Shown: positions 1 through 8,382 of the stretch, piece after piece
Position numbering within the stretch: the first letter of the stretch is position 1
Layout of the letters: each line of letters opens with the position of its first letter
DNA from: Longimicrobiaceae bacterium
Lineage (GTDB): Bacteria; Gemmatimonadota; Gemmatimonadetes; Longimicrobiales; Longimicrobiaceae
Reading direction: 5' to 3'
Length of the DNA: 64,000 nt
Assembly: GCA_036375715.1 (NCBI GenBank)
Contig: DASVBS010000047.1
Span: forward strand, 32,874 to 96,873
The notes under the pieces: generated by a model
The model's input: the letters and a program-made list of their open reading frames with translations, nothing else
Told to the model about the DNA's origin: nothing
The model's database searches: none
Program-made: the position numbers and the translations under genes

Positions 1-1
1 G

Positions 2-712
2 GGTCTGCGGCAGCTACGTGCGGCGACGTCGCGGCTGCGCGTCCCCGAGGTGGTGGCGTACGCGGACGCCGACGCGGAGTCTCCCTATGGCTGGATCGTG
101 ATGGAGTGGCTGGAGCCCGGCCGCCCCGGCAGGGACTTCGCCCACCGGCTGGCCGAGGGGCTCTGTGAGCTGCACACCCCTCTCGAGGGAGGGTGGGGGG
201 CGGAGTGGAACGGCTACATCGGGACCCTGGCGCAGGATAACACTCCTACGGAAAGCTGGTCCGACTTCTGGCAGAGGCGCCGTCTCGCCCCCCAGCTCGA
301 GCTCGCGCGGCGTAACGGGTGGGTGCCCGGCGGAGACGACGGGTGGGAGCGGTTGTTCGAGCGGCTGCCCCGCTTGCTCGCTCCCGCGGAGGTGGACGGC
401 CCGTCACTCCTGCACGGGGATCTCTGGGGCGGCAACATCCTTGCGACTGCCTCGGGCGAGCCTGCGATCGTCGATCCCGCCCCCTACCGCGGACATCGCG
501 AGGTCGACCTCGCCATGTCCGAGCTCTTCGGCGGGCCGACACGGACTTTCTACGAGGAGTACGACCGGCGACGTCCGCTCCTCCCTGGCTACCGTGAACA
601 CCGGAGGGCCATCTATCAGCTCTATTATCTCCTTGTGCACGTCAATCTGTTCGGCGATGCTTATGTTGCCCGCACTGCGGCAAGCCTCAACGCCGTCCTG
701 GCTTCTACCTGA
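2..712 (+). CDS. Fructosamine kinase family protein (5' truncated by window edge)
   Basis: Aminoglycoside-phosphotransferase fold kinase of the fructosamine/ketosamine-3-kinase family, which phosphorylates sugar-amine adducts on glycated protein or small molecules in the cytoplasm. The reading frame is open from base 2, and the first visible residues (LRVPEVVAY) match the N-lobe strand of the family, so the true start lies upstream of the window and the GTG at 50 is internal. The catalytic loop is visible as LLHGDLWGGNIL (about 406-441), followed by the magnesium-binding segment IVDPAPYRGHREVDLA (DPA in place of DFG, usual for this family). The C-terminus is complete. The substrate cannot be told from sequence. 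Confidence 0.87.
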   Translation, partial: GLRQLRAATSRLRVPEVVAYADADAESPYGWIVMEWLEPGRPGRDFAHRLAEGLCELHTPLEGGWGAEWNGYIGTLAQDNTPTESWSDFWQRRRLAPQLELARRNGWVPGGDDGWERLFERLPRLLAPAEVDGPSLLHGDLWGGNILATASGEPAIVDPAPYRGHREVDLAMSELFGGPTRTFYEEYDRRRPLLPGYREHRRAIYQLYYLLVHVNLFGDAYVARTAASLNAVLAST

Positions 713-769
713 TCCGGGAGCGGAGCGGGGGCCAGGCTGTCCTCCCCTCCTCAGTCGGAGTACTCAGCA

Positions 770-2302
770 GTGATCGGTCCGTCGGTCGACGAGGTGTCGA
801 CGGAGGTCGACGCCCCGGCGCCACCCGCCGGAAGGGTCATGCTGGCCCGCGCGCTCGCACGACAGGCGGAGCGCGCGATGGTTCGCGCTTCCGACGCCCC
901 GCTGATCCGCGGCAATACCGCCCGCATTCTGGTCGATGGTCCCGTCGCGTTCGACGCGTGGCTCGCGGCCATCGCGCGCGCGGAGAAGTGGATTCACCTC
1001 GAGAACTACATCATCCGCGACGATTCGACGGGACGTCTCTTCCGTGAGGCGCTGATAAAGCGCGCCGCCGAGGGCGTTCGGGTACGGGTGCTCTACGACG
1101 CCGTGGGATGCTGGGCCACGCCCAGGCGCTTCTGGAAGCCATTCATCGAGGCCGGGGTGGACGTCCGCGCTTTCGCGCCGATGGGCCTGCGCGACCCGCT
1201 GAACTTCCTGCGGCGAGATCATCGTAAGGTGATCGCGGTGGACGGTACGTACGCCTCCGTCGCGGGGATGTGCATCGGCGACGAGTGGCGGGGGGACGTG
1301 GCGCGCGGAATTCCGCCGTGGCGCGACACCGGAGTGGAGTTCCGCGGCCCCGTGGCCGCCGCGATCGACCGCGCCTTCGCGCGCACCTGGTCCGTGGCGG
1401 GGGAGCCCCTCCCGGCGGACGAGATCCCCGATCCGGACGAGGTGCCGCGCGCCGGGGACGTGGCCGTGCGGGTGGTGGAGGGGGAGCCGGGGCGGTCGCG
1501 AATCTACCGGCTTTCGCAGTTCGTCGCGGTGGGGGTGGAGCGACGGCTCTGGATCACCGATCCTTACTTCGTAACGCCCCCGGCGATGACCGAGGCATTC
1601 GCCGCGGCGGCGCGAGACGGGGTAGACGTCCGGATCATCGTTCCGGCGTACAACAACTGGCCCATCGTGGGGGGCTTCTCCCGTGCCGGCTACCGGCCCC
1701 TGCTGGAGGCAGGGGTGCGTCTGTTCGAGTGGGAGGGGCCCATGATCCACGCGAAGACCGCTGTGGCGGACGGCATCTGGTCGCGGGTCGGTTCCAGCAA
1801 CCTCAACCTGGCCAGCCTCCTCGGCAACTGGGAGCTGGACGTGGCCATCCTGGATCGGCAGGTGGCCGCGGAGATGGAGGACCTGTTCATCCAGGACATG
1901 CAGTCGTCGGTGGAGCTGCGGGTCCGGTCGGTGGAGGGTGGGTCGTTGGGAAAGCGCTTCGTGTACCGCGAGCCGGTGCTGGAGCAGACGGCGGAGCCGA
2001 ACCGGCGCGAGGTGGAAGCCGCGCGCTCGGCGCGCGAGCGGGCGCCGCGAGGGCGGCGCCTCGGCCGGGTGCTCGGGCGGGTGGCGCGGGCCAGCTCGGT
2101 GCTCGGTCGTGCTCTGGTGGGACAGCGGCAGGTCGGTCGGGAGGATCGAGGCTGGATCCTGATGATCGCCGCCGGTACCCTGGGGCTGGCGGTGTTGGGC
2201 ATCGTAGCCCCGCGGCTGCTTGCCTGGCCGCTTTCGTTCCTTCTGTTCTGGCTGGGGATCGGCAGCGTCTTCCGCGCCTGGCCGGGGCGCCGCAAGGGCT
2301 AG
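770..2302 (+). CDS. cls: Cardiolipin synthase / phospholipase D family protein
   Basis: A 510-residue protein with two phospholipase D domains. The HKD motifs are HRKVIAVDG (near residue 150) and HAKTAVADG (near residue 327), each followed by the usual small-residue segment (VAGMCIGD and VGSSNLN). This matches bacterial cardiolipin synthases, which condense two phosphatidylglycerols or phosphatidylglycerol with another phospholipid. Most Cls enzymes have N-terminal membrane helices. Here the hydrophobic helices are at the C-terminus (about residues 462-500), after a basic Arg-rich linker. The start is GTG at 770, with a GGAG about 10 bases upstream; an ATG at 839 is a possible alternative. 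A broader PLD-type phosphatidyltransferase role is possible. Confidence 0.88.
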   Translation: MIGPSVDEVSTEVDAPAPPAGRVMLARALARQAERAMVRASDAPLIRGNTARILVDGPVAFDAWLAAIARAEKWIHLENYIIRDDSTGRLFREALIKRAAEGVRVRVLYDAVGCWATPRRFWKPFIEAGVDVRAFAPMGLRDPLNFLRRDHRKVIAVDGTYASVAGMCIGDEWRGDVARGIPPWRDTGVEFRGPVAAAIDRAFARTWSVAGEPLPADEIPDPDEVPRAGDVAVRVVEGEPGRSRIYRLSQFVAVGVERRLWITDPYFVTPPAMTEAFAAAARDGVDVRIIVPAYNNWPIVGGFSRAGYRPLLEAGVRLFEWEGPMIHAKTAVADGIWSRVGSSNLNLASLLGNWELDVAILDRQVAAEMEDLFIQDMQSSVELRVRSVEGGSLGKRFVYREPVLEQTAEPNRREVEAARSARERAPRGRRLGRVLGRVARASSVLGRALVGQRQVGREDRGWILMIAAGTLGLAVLGIVAPRLLAWPLSFLLFWLGIGSVFRAWPGRRKG

Positions 2303-2411
2303 CGGAACGCCGGGGGATCGCGGAGGGTACTCAGCTCAGCTTTGCGTTCTGCGCATGCGCCGACAGGGTGGCGTTCGCGCACGGCCCAAGATCCTTCCAT
2401 GGGGCAACTAC

Positions 2412-3503
2412 ATGGAACTTCGGTCCGCATTCTCCCTGTCGGTGTCGCTCGGGGTGGTCCTTGGTCTCGGCATTGTCGCGTCGAGCTCGAGCGACGCCGG
2501 CAGTTCGCCGGAGTTGGTCATCGCTGCCGTCCGGACCCTCACCGTTCCCCCCGTCCGCTTCGACCTCCCCATCGTTCCCAACTCTTCGGTTGATCGCTTC
2601 GTCTCGCTCTTCCGGGATGAGCAATCCGACCGCATGGCGCTCTATCTGAAGCGCGCCGGTCGATACGAGGGGATGATCCGGTCCAAGCTCCGCGAGCGGG
2701 GTCTGCCTGAGGACCTCGTCTATCTCTCCATGATCGAGTCCGGGTTCAATCCCAACGCCCGCTCCCGTGCGAGCGCCGTGGGGCTCTGGCAGTTCATGCC
2801 GGGTACGGCCCGAGACTACGGGCTGCGGGTCGACGCCTACGTGGACGAGCGCCGGCATCCGGAGCGCTCGACCGAGGCCGCGATCCGCTACCTGGAGGAC
2901 CTGTATGAGGAGTTCGGCGCCTGGAATCTCGCTGCGGCCGCCTACAACACGGGCGCGGCACGGGTCGCGCAGGCAATGCGCGAGGTGACCGGAGCCGAGC
3001 GGGGGGTGGAAGCCGATTTCTGGCGTATCCGGCGCCGTTTGCCGGCCGACACTCGCGAATACGTGCCGCTCATCTTCGCCGCCGCGATCGTCGGGAAAGA
3101 GCCGCACAAGTACGGCATCGAGCAGGTCGAGCGCTGGCTTCCTCTACCCACCGACACCATCTCCGTACCGGGCGGCACCGCCCTCTCCACTCTCGCCGGC
3201 GAAATGGACGTCGACGTGGAGAACCTCCGCTCCCTCAATCCCCACCTGGTGAAATCCATGACGCCGCCGGGGCCGGATTACCCGGTGATCGTGCCGGATG
3301 GGGCCGCGCAGCGTTATGCCGCGGCGACTGGAGGTGCGAAGTCGCAGGCGGCCCGCGTGCGCACGCACGAGGTCAGGCAGGGGGAGTCGCTCACGCTCAT
3401 TGCCCGCCGGCACGGCGTCAGCGTTGCCGCGCTGCGGCAGGCGAACGGGTTGGCTGAGGATTCGGTGGTTCGTCCCGGGCAGATCCTGCGCCTTCCGGTC
3501 TGA
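2412..3503 (+). CDS. MltD-like lytic transglycosylase, SLT domain plus LysM
   Basis: A 363-residue exported murein hydrolase. The N-terminus (MELRSAFSLSVSLGVVLGLGIVASSS) is a signal peptide or anchor, which is why ATG 2412 is chosen over the open frame reaching back to 2220. The SLT/goose-lysozyme domain shows the catalytic Glu at about residue 109 in SMIESGFNP, then AVGLWQFMPGTARDYGL and AAYNTGAARV, all hallmarks of family 1 lytic transglycosylases. A LysM domain closes the protein (about residues 319-363, HEVRQGESLTLIARRHGVS). It should cleave glycan strands to 1,6-anhydroMurNAc products, the substrate class used by the recycling operon near 50-58 kb. No strong ribosome-binding site is seen. 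Confidence 0.9.
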   Translation: MELRSAFSLSVSLGVVLGLGIVASSSSDAGSSPELVIAAVRTLTVPPVRFDLPIVPNSSVDRFVSLFRDEQSDRMALYLKRAGRYEGMIRSKLRERGLPEDLVYLSMIESGFNPNARSRASAVGLWQFMPGTARDYGLRVDAYVDERRHPERSTEAAIRYLEDLYEEFGAWNLAAAAYNTGAARVAQAMREVTGAERGVEADFWRIRRRLPADTREYVPLIFAAAIVGKEPHKYGIEQVERWLPLPTDTISVPGGTALSTLAGEMDVDVENLRSLNPHLVKSMTPPGPDYPVIVPDGAAQRYAAATGGAKSQAARVRTHEVRQGESLTLIARRHGVSVAALRQANGLAEDSVVRPGQILRLPV

Positions 3504-3628
3504 AACCTGCTGCCTCTCGCGGCGTAGACAATGAAGCCGACGTTGTGCGGAGTCGGGCTCGGGGGTGCGACTACCCTGGCTTCCCGGTTCCGCATTTCTC
3601 TTGACCCCCCTGATCGAGGAGTGGATCA

Positions 3629-4219
3629 ATGCGCTTGCGACGTGTCGCGGGCCTCATGCTGATTGGAGTGACGCTTTCGGGCTGCGGATACAACCGCATT
3701 CAGGAACTCGACGAGCGTACGGAAGAGCTCAAATCAAACATCGGCGTGGAGCTCACCAACCGGAACTCGCTGATCCCGAACCTGGTGGCAACCGTTCAGG
3801 GGGCGGCTGAGTTCGAGCGAGGGACGTACACGGAAGTCGCGCAAGCTCGCGCCGGGCAGCTGACGCAGGCGCAGCAGGCGTTGCAACAGGCGGTGCAGAG
3901 CGGAGATGTCGAGCAGATGGCGGCGGCCGAGGGGCAGCTGAACGGTCAGTTGCGTGCCTTTATCCAGGTCGCGGTCGAGGCCTACCCACAGCTACGCGCG
4001 CAGCAGAACTTCATGGCGCTCCAGGACCAGCTCGCGGAGAGCGAGAACCGGATCAGCGTTGCGCGCCGAGACTACAACGAGGCGGTACGCGCCTACAACA
4101 CCTACATACGCCAGTTCCCGCAGGCGATCACCGCCCGTGTGATCGGGGCGGAGCGCAAGGAGCCCTACGAGGCCCCGCCCGGGAGCGAGGAAGTGCCGGT
4201 GGTGGATTTCGGAGGATAG
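3629..4219 (+). CDS. lemA: LemA family lipoprotein
   Basis: A 196-residue LemA-like protein with an N-terminal lipobox (LSGCGYN), so probably a membrane-anchored lipoprotein. The family signature is clear: a long helical region with NRIQELDERTEELKSNIGVEL, then NRNSLIPNLVATVQG, Gln/Ala-rich helices and RRDYNEAVRAYNTYIRQFP. GAGGAG seven bases before the ATG supports the start. LemA proteins are often next to TPM/YgcG-type membrane proteins; none is present here. The biochemical function of the family is not established. A strong hairpin follows the gene. Confidence 0.93.
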   Translation: MRLRRVAGLMLIGVTLSGCGYNRIQELDERTEELKSNIGVELTNRNSLIPNLVATVQGAAEFERGTYTEVAQARAGQLTQAQQALQQAVQSGDVEQMAAAEGQLNGQLRAFIQVAVEAYPQLRAQQNFMALQDQLAESENRISVARRDYNEAVRAYNTYIRQFPQAITARVIGAERKEPYEAPPGSEEVPVVDFGG

Positions 4220-4236
4220 CGGGAGGATGACTGACG

Positions 4237-4277
4237 CGAGGGCAGGGAGGCGCCCACCAGGGAGCGCCCTGCCCTCG
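4237..4277. terminator. Bidirectional hairpin between convergent lemA and yggT
   Basis: A perfect 11-bp inverted repeat (CGAGGGCAGGG at 4237-4247, CCCTGCCCTCG at 4267-4277) with a GC-rich loop sits in the 61-bp gap between two genes that converge. There is no clear T-tract, so it may act as a hairpin terminator or mRNA 3' end stabiliser. Confidence 0.55.
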
Positions 4278-4280
4278 GTC

Positions 4281-4529
4281 TCATAGCCTCATCAGCATCA
4301 CCTGGGTCAGGTGGATCGCGAAGAAGGCGATCAGCGGGGTGATGTCCACGCCACCGAGCGGCGGGATGACCTCGCTCAGCGGGCGAAGGATGGGGTCAGT
4401 GACCTGCCGGACGAAGCGCACCGCCACGTTGTCCGAGTAGGGGGAAACGAACCAGGACATCAGCGCTCGTGCGATTATCAACCACTTCAACAGCTCGAGG
4501 GCATAGTACAACAGCGTCAGCACGATCAT
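4281..4529 (-). CDS. yggT: YggT family integral membrane protein
   Basis: An 82-residue protein with two hydrophobic segments (about residues 1-22 and 55-80) around a loop containing RALMSWFVSPYSDN and DPILRPLSEVIPPLGGVDITPL, the conserved YggT signature (DPxLRPxRxxIPPxGGxDxSPL). The family occurs in bacteria and plastids (YlmG/CCB3) and is linked to membrane organisation or division. It is the last gene of a minus-strand unit after the two M16-like genes, 14 bp from the nearer one. Confidence 0.93.
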   Translation of the reverse strand: MIVLTLLYYALELLKWLIIARALMSWFVSPYSDNVAVRFVRQVTDPILRPLSEVIPPLGGVDITPLIAFFAIHLTQVMLMRL

Positions 4530-4543
4530 CCACGCTCTCCCGT

Positions 4544-5767
4544 TCAGCCGGTTTCGTCCTGGAAAGGCCCCAGGAACAGCACGATCGGGTCACTCAGCCG
4601 CCCGACCGCCGCCCTCAGCCGCTCCACCGTCATCTCCTCTATTCCCGCCGCCAGACCGCTCGCTTCGCCGTAGACCAGCAGCTCGCGGGCGAGCTCTCGC
4701 GCCCGTTCCTCCGGGGCCGCGAGCGAATGCAGCCGTTCACCCCGATATCTCCGCAGCCGTGCCTCGAACCGGTCCTCGAGCATCGGCTCGTGTGCGACCT
4801 CCTCGACCACCTCGAGGATCCGCTCCGCCCACGCGTCGGCCTCCTCTGGTGGGGTGACCAGCTGGAAGCGTAGCTCCCCCCCGGTGATGCGTGGCGAGAT
4901 TTCCGCCCGCGCGTTGAACACGGAGCGCCGCACGGGGGAGAACTCCAGTTCGTCCAGCGCCAGTTGGGCCAGGAAGCGTATGGCCTCCAGATCGGCACTC
5001 ACCGGGAAGCGGTAGCTGACCGAGATCCAGGTGGTGATGGAGTTGTAGTTCCGCCGAACCGGCGATCGCGCGGACAGGATCGGTTCCACCTCTACGGTCA
5101 AACGGCCGGCGGGATTCACGAACTGGAGCAGGTGATCGCGTACGCTATCCGGATCGACCGGCCCCACGACCGCCACGACCACGCGGTCCGACGTGAAGGC
5201 GTCCCGGAGGATGTCGTCCACGTCCTGGACGGTGAGCTCCCGCACGCTGGAGGGGGTCCCGACTGTTGGCCGCCCCCAGGGATGCTCCGAGCCGAAAAAC
5301 GCCTCATCGGCCGCCCGGCTTGCCGCGTCTGCGGGGTTGGATTGCCTGCTCAGAAGCTCGTTGAGGACCGTCTCCCTCTCGCGCTCGACGATGGCGCGCT
5401 GGGGAGGATCGCGAAAGAGGGAAACGAAGAGGGCGCGTGTGGCTTCCTCCCAGACGTCGGGCGCGGCAGTGAGGGTGAAGGAGATCGCGTCCTTGTGTGG
5501 CTCGATCGCCAGGCGCGCGCCCAGCGAGTCCAACAAGGGCTGTATCGGCGCCACGACAGACCGCCCCGCCAGATAAACGATACCTTCCTTCCCCTCCGGC
5601 TCGTCGGCGGGACCCGCGAGCACCAGCACCTCGGTGGCGACCACCGGGCTGCCCGCCTCTGGCACCACCGCGATCCGCTCCTGCGCCGTGGCACCGGAAG
5701 CCACCAACATTGCGGCGATGCAGCCCAGCAAGGCAGGGCGTCGGAACTCCCTTGCCGTGGCTCTCAT
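4544..5767 (-). CDS. M16-like (insulinase superfamily) protein without zinc motif
   Basis: A 407-residue exported protein (signal peptide ending near SGATAQE) with M16B features: a segment where HxxEH is expected (EGIVYLAGRSVVAP), then LFRDPPQRAIVERERETVLNEL, the HPWGRPTVGTPSSVRELT segment typical of M16 peptidases and a second lobe with an AVVGPVDPDSV motif. There is no histidine or HxxEH in the inverse-zincin position, so it cannot bind zinc in the usual way. The gene starts by a 4-bp ATGA overlap with the stop of the upstream M16-like gene, so the two are probably made together as a heterodimer. In known M16B pairs one partner is catalytic; here neither has the standard motif. Confidence 0.85.
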   Translation of the reverse strand: MRATAREFRRPALLGCIAAMLVASGATAQERIAVVPEAGSPVVATEVLVLAGPADEPEGKEGIVYLAGRSVVAPIQPLLDSLGARLAIEPHKDAISFTLTAAPDVWEEATRALFVSLFRDPPQRAIVERERETVLNELLSRQSNPADAASRAADEAFFGSEHPWGRPTVGTPSSVRELTVQDVDDILRDAFTSDRVVVAVVGPVDPDSVRDHLLQFVNPAGRLTVEVEPILSARSPVRRNYNSITTWISVSYRFPVSADLEAIRFLAQLALDELEFSPVRRSVFNARAEISPRITGGELRFQLVTPPEEADAWAERILEVVEEVAHEPMLEDRFEARLRRYRGERLHSLAAPEERARELARELLVYGEASGLAAGIEEMTVERLRAAVGRLSDPIVLFLGPFQDETG

Positions 5768-6972
5768 CTGCGGGTGGCCTCCAGATTCTGCGGCGGAATC
5801 TCGGCTCGCACGGCGCCCGCCTCGTCGAGGCTCTCCAGCACCTCCCTGACGTCACTCACCCCGACATCGGCGAGCTCCGCGTAGAAGCGTTGCGCCGACT
5901 CTGCGTCGCCTCCTCGATCGATGAACCGGCCCACCACCTCGGCCATCCGATCGGGAGTTCGTGAATAGAAGAGCATGTCGTGGCGAAGGGCGCGGGCGGC
6001 GTCGGACACCCGCGCTTCGGTGAGATCGGCGGCGAGCTCGGCCGGAGCTTCTCTCAAGCGCTCGGGCGCGCCGCGGAGCGCCGAGGTGGGAGCCGCCACC
6101 ATCAGGACGAGAGCTTGCCCGTAATGGGTCCACCAGTGCTCCCCCCACACCTCGGACGAGGGTAGCTGCGCCTGGAGCAGATCGGCGAGCAGACGAGCAG
6201 TGACGCTCACCGCCGCCGCCGGAAGGTCATCGATCGGATAGCCCACCCCGAACCACCCCCGCGTAGCCTCCGCGGGCGCCAGCGGGCCAAGGAAAGCGGT
6301 GTCCAAGCGGGCACCGCTGCTCTCTACATCCGGTGCGGCGGGGAGGTCGGCGAATTCGCGTCTCACGTCCTCGAGGGAGACGTCACCGACGGCCAGGATC
6401 GCCAGGCGATCGGGCCGGTAGAGTCTCGCCCACAGCTCGTCCAGGGGCTCCTCGGAGAGCCGCTCCGCGGAAGCGGGGGTTCCCGCGGCGGAGAGGTCCG
6501 CCGGGAAGAGGTGGGCTCGCAGCGTTGAGCGGAGGTGTTTGTCCGCGGTCTCCCATTCCGCCAGCCGTTCCTCGGTCAGCTCGCGCTCCGCGGATAATCG
6601 GGCTCCGGCGCCTGCTACGGGGGGTTCGAGGGCCGAGCGGAGGATGGCGGCGAGGTAGGGGAGCTCGACAGTCGGCCCGGTGACCGTGTAGACGATGGCG
6701 TCGCTGGTGCGCTCCACACGGACCTTGGCACCTACCACCTGCGCCTGCGCCTCGAGGCTGGGGTAGCGGATGTGCTGGAGCAGATGCCCGGCCCCCGCGA
6801 GTCCAGGAGGGTCGTCGACGAGGAGCGACATGCGCAACGAAACCAGCGGGATGGCGGGCTGCCGGTGTACCGCGAAGAAGGGTTCGGCGCTCTCCTGCGC
6901 CTGCGCAGGGAGCGCCAGCAGGAGGCCTCCGAGAAAGGCACCGAACAGGTTGTCGCGCGCGAGTTTACGCAA
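5764..6972 (-). CDS. M16-like protein with altered HxxEH motif (HLLQH)
   Basis: A protein of about 402 residues of the M16 metallopeptidase superfamily. The inverse-zincin site reads GAGHLLQHI (about residues 62-68), keeping both histidines but with Gln in place of the general-base Glu. A downstream acidic segment (SAERELTEERLAEW) lies at about the distance of the third zinc ligand. Start choice: TTG at 6972 gives MRKLARDNLFGAFLGGLLLALPAQAQ-type N-terminus, a clean signal peptide; the frame runs open to a GTG at 7056 but that extension (Cys/Trp-rich) looks unlike coding sequence. A TATCTT -10 candidate lies at 7066-7071 on the minus strand, just after a probable terminator. The protein is likely an inactive or altered periplasmic peptidase. 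Confidence 0.82.
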   Translation of the reverse strand: MRKLARDNLFGAFLGGLLLALPAQAQESAEPFFAVHRQPAIPLVSLRMSLLVDDPPGLAGAGHLLQHIRYPSLEAQAQVVGAKVRVERTSDAIVYTVTGPTVELPYLAAILRSALEPPVAGAGARLSAERELTEERLAEWETADKHLRSTLRAHLFPADLSAAGTPASAERLSEEPLDELWARLYRPDRLAILAVGDVSLEDVRREFADLPAAPDVESSGARLDTAFLGPLAPAEATRGWFGVGYPIDDLPAAAVSVTARLLADLLQAQLPSSEVWGEHWWTHYGQALVLMVAAPTSALRGAPERLREAPAELAADLTEARVSDAARALRHDMLFYSRTPDRMAEVVGRFIDRGGDAESAQRFYAELADVGVSDVREVLESLDEAGAVRAEIPPQNLEATRR

Positions 6973-7065
6973 TATACCAGTCGTCGGGTCCGAGCTGCCG
7001 GAGTTCGGTTGCACCTCGGGCCGGCACGGCCACCATCGATCGCACGCAGCCCTCACAGGGGCCGT

Positions 7066-7071
7066 AAGATA
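7066..7071 (-). promoter_or_regulatory. Candidate -10 element (TATCTT) for the M16-M16-yggT unit
   Basis: On the minus strand the sequence GGGGTATCTTACGG lies between the probable terminator of the M23 gene and the first M16-like gene. No convincing -35 is seen 16-18 bp upstream, so support is positional only. Confidence 0.3.
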
Positions 7072-7101
7072 CCCCGCGGGGGGAGTGAGTTCCAGGGGCG
7101 G

Positions 7102-7144
7102 AAAAAGCGCAAAGGGGCCGCCCGGAGCGCCCGGACGACCCTTT
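7102..7144 (-). terminator. Probable intrinsic terminator after the M23 peptidase gene
   Basis: On the minus strand AAAGGG pairs with CCCTTT around an inner GC-rich stem (TCCGGGCG / CCGGGCGG region), followed by CGCTTTTTCC. It starts about 27 bp past the stop codon of the M23 gene. Confidence 0.5.
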
Positions 7145-7170
7145 CTGGACTGCTTGTCGGCAGCGATCCC

Positions 7171-8106
7171 TCAGTCCGGAATGGCGTCGCTGATGATGAA
7201 ATTGAGGGGATCCACCTGCTTGCCGTTCACCTCCACCTCGTAGTGCAGATGCGGTCCGCTGACCAGCCCGGTGGCGCCCACCTCGGCGATCACCTGTCCT
7301 CGCTCCACCCGCTGACCGGCGCGCACCAGGATGCGGGAAGCGTGAGCGAAGCGAGTGCGATAACCGAAGCCGTGATCGATCTCCACGGTGTTGCCGTACC
7401 CGCCGCTTCGGTGCCCGGCGTACCGCACGACTCCGTTGGCCGGGGCAAGGATGGGCTCCCCGACCGAGGCGGCGATGTCGATCCCGCGGTGGGGGCGGCT
7501 GATCCGGAGGATCGGATGGCGTCGATTGGGTGAAAAAAGGCTGGAAAGGTGTCCATCGGCGGGCGCAATAGAAGGCGTTGCCGCCAGCCGTTCGGTGTTC
7601 TCGCGCAGGGCCCCGATGGCCTCGCCGAGACTCGAGCGAAGCAGGTTCGCCCGGCGGACCAGGGTCTGGAGGTCGTAGGACGCGGCGAAGACCTTGCCGC
7701 CCACCTCCTGGTTCAGCTGGTAGATCTCCGAGCCCTCCAGAGTGGGTGTGCCAGGGCCGCCGATGCCTACGCGCTGAACGTCCTGGTCGATCGGTGGCAG
7801 TCCGGCGATCGCGCGGAAGGTTGCGTTGTTCCGCGAGAGCGAATCCAGTGCGGCGGCGAGCGTCTGCATCTCGTCGCGGATCTGGTCGACCTCGGCGGCG
7901 AGCAGCTCGTTCTCGCGCTTCAGCCGCCCGGCCTCCAAGTGCCGGTCCTGCCGGATGAAGAACCCGACGGTGAAGGTGCTGAGGAGCAGTGCGGTCACGA
8001 GCACGAGAGAGATGCCCGCCCGCACCGCGGAGCTGGTGACATGGAAGGTCCTTACGCGCTCGCTGTCGTAAGGAACGAGCATCAGGGTCCACCTGGTGCG
8101 CGCCAT
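7171..8106 (-). CDS. M23 family metallopeptidase (LytM/murein endopeptidase-like)
   Basis: A 311-residue membrane-anchored protein: short cytoplasmic N-terminus, one transmembrane helix (residues 29-50), a coiled coil (about 55-95, LEAGRLKRENELLAAEVDQI), then a C-terminal LytM domain. Zinc ligands are visible: H206 and D210 in PHRGIDIA, and H288 in PHLHYE, with H255 in RFAHAS as the additional catalytic His. All M23 catalytic residues are therefore present, unlike degenerate EnvC/NlpD-type LytM factors. It probably cuts peptidoglycan cross-links in the periplasm. It is followed by a likely terminator and preceded by a 276-bp gap containing a perfect palindrome. Confidence 0.92.
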   Translation of the reverse strand: MARTRWTLMLVPYDSERVRTFHVTSSAVRAGISLVLVTALLLSTFTVGFFIRQDRHLEAGRLKRENELLAAEVDQIRDEMQTLAAALDSLSRNNATFRAIAGLPPIDQDVQRVGIGGPGTPTLEGSEIYQLNQEVGGKVFAASYDLQTLVRRANLLRSSLGEAIGALRENTERLAATPSIAPADGHLSSLFSPNRRHPILRISRPHRGIDIAASVGEPILAPANGVVRYAGHRSGGYGNTVEIDHGFGYRTRFAHASRILVRAGQRVERGQVIAEVGATGLVSGPHLHYEVEVNGKQVDPLNFIISDAIPD

Positions 8107-8267
8107 AGCCGCGGACTGCCGATGGAAGAGATGATGGAAGCGGTCCAGATTGCCGCCTGAGCCGCTTCATGGTTGCCTGGGCAGAGGGGTCACGCTGCCT
8201 TCGCGCGCGGCGAAAGGGCGACACTCCTCGAAAAGCGCGGGGTGGGGCAAGTGCAAGCCCATGGCCG

Positions 8268-8291
8268 GGGGTTGCGCATGTGCGCAACCCC
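8268..8291. promoter_or_regulatory. Near-perfect 24-bp palindrome between metG and the M23 gene
   Basis: GGGGTTGCGCA (8268-8278), two central bases, TGCGCAACCCC (8281-8291): 11-bp arms with no mismatch. It sits about 90 bp past the metG stop and 160 bp before the M23 start. No T-tract follows on the minus strand, so it could be an operator or an RNA hairpin and is not a classic terminator. Confidence 0.5.
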
Positions 8292-8382
8292 TTCTGCGGC
8301 AGTCGGTTAAGAGGGAACTCTCGGGGAAGGGAAGCGGCCCGCCCTGTTGCATCCTGCCAGAGGTGCGGGCCTTTGCAAGATG

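Noticed and set aside
2220..2411. Upstream extension of the lytic transglycosylase gene
   Set aside because: It overlaps the end of the cardiolipin synthase gene and would hide the signal peptide.
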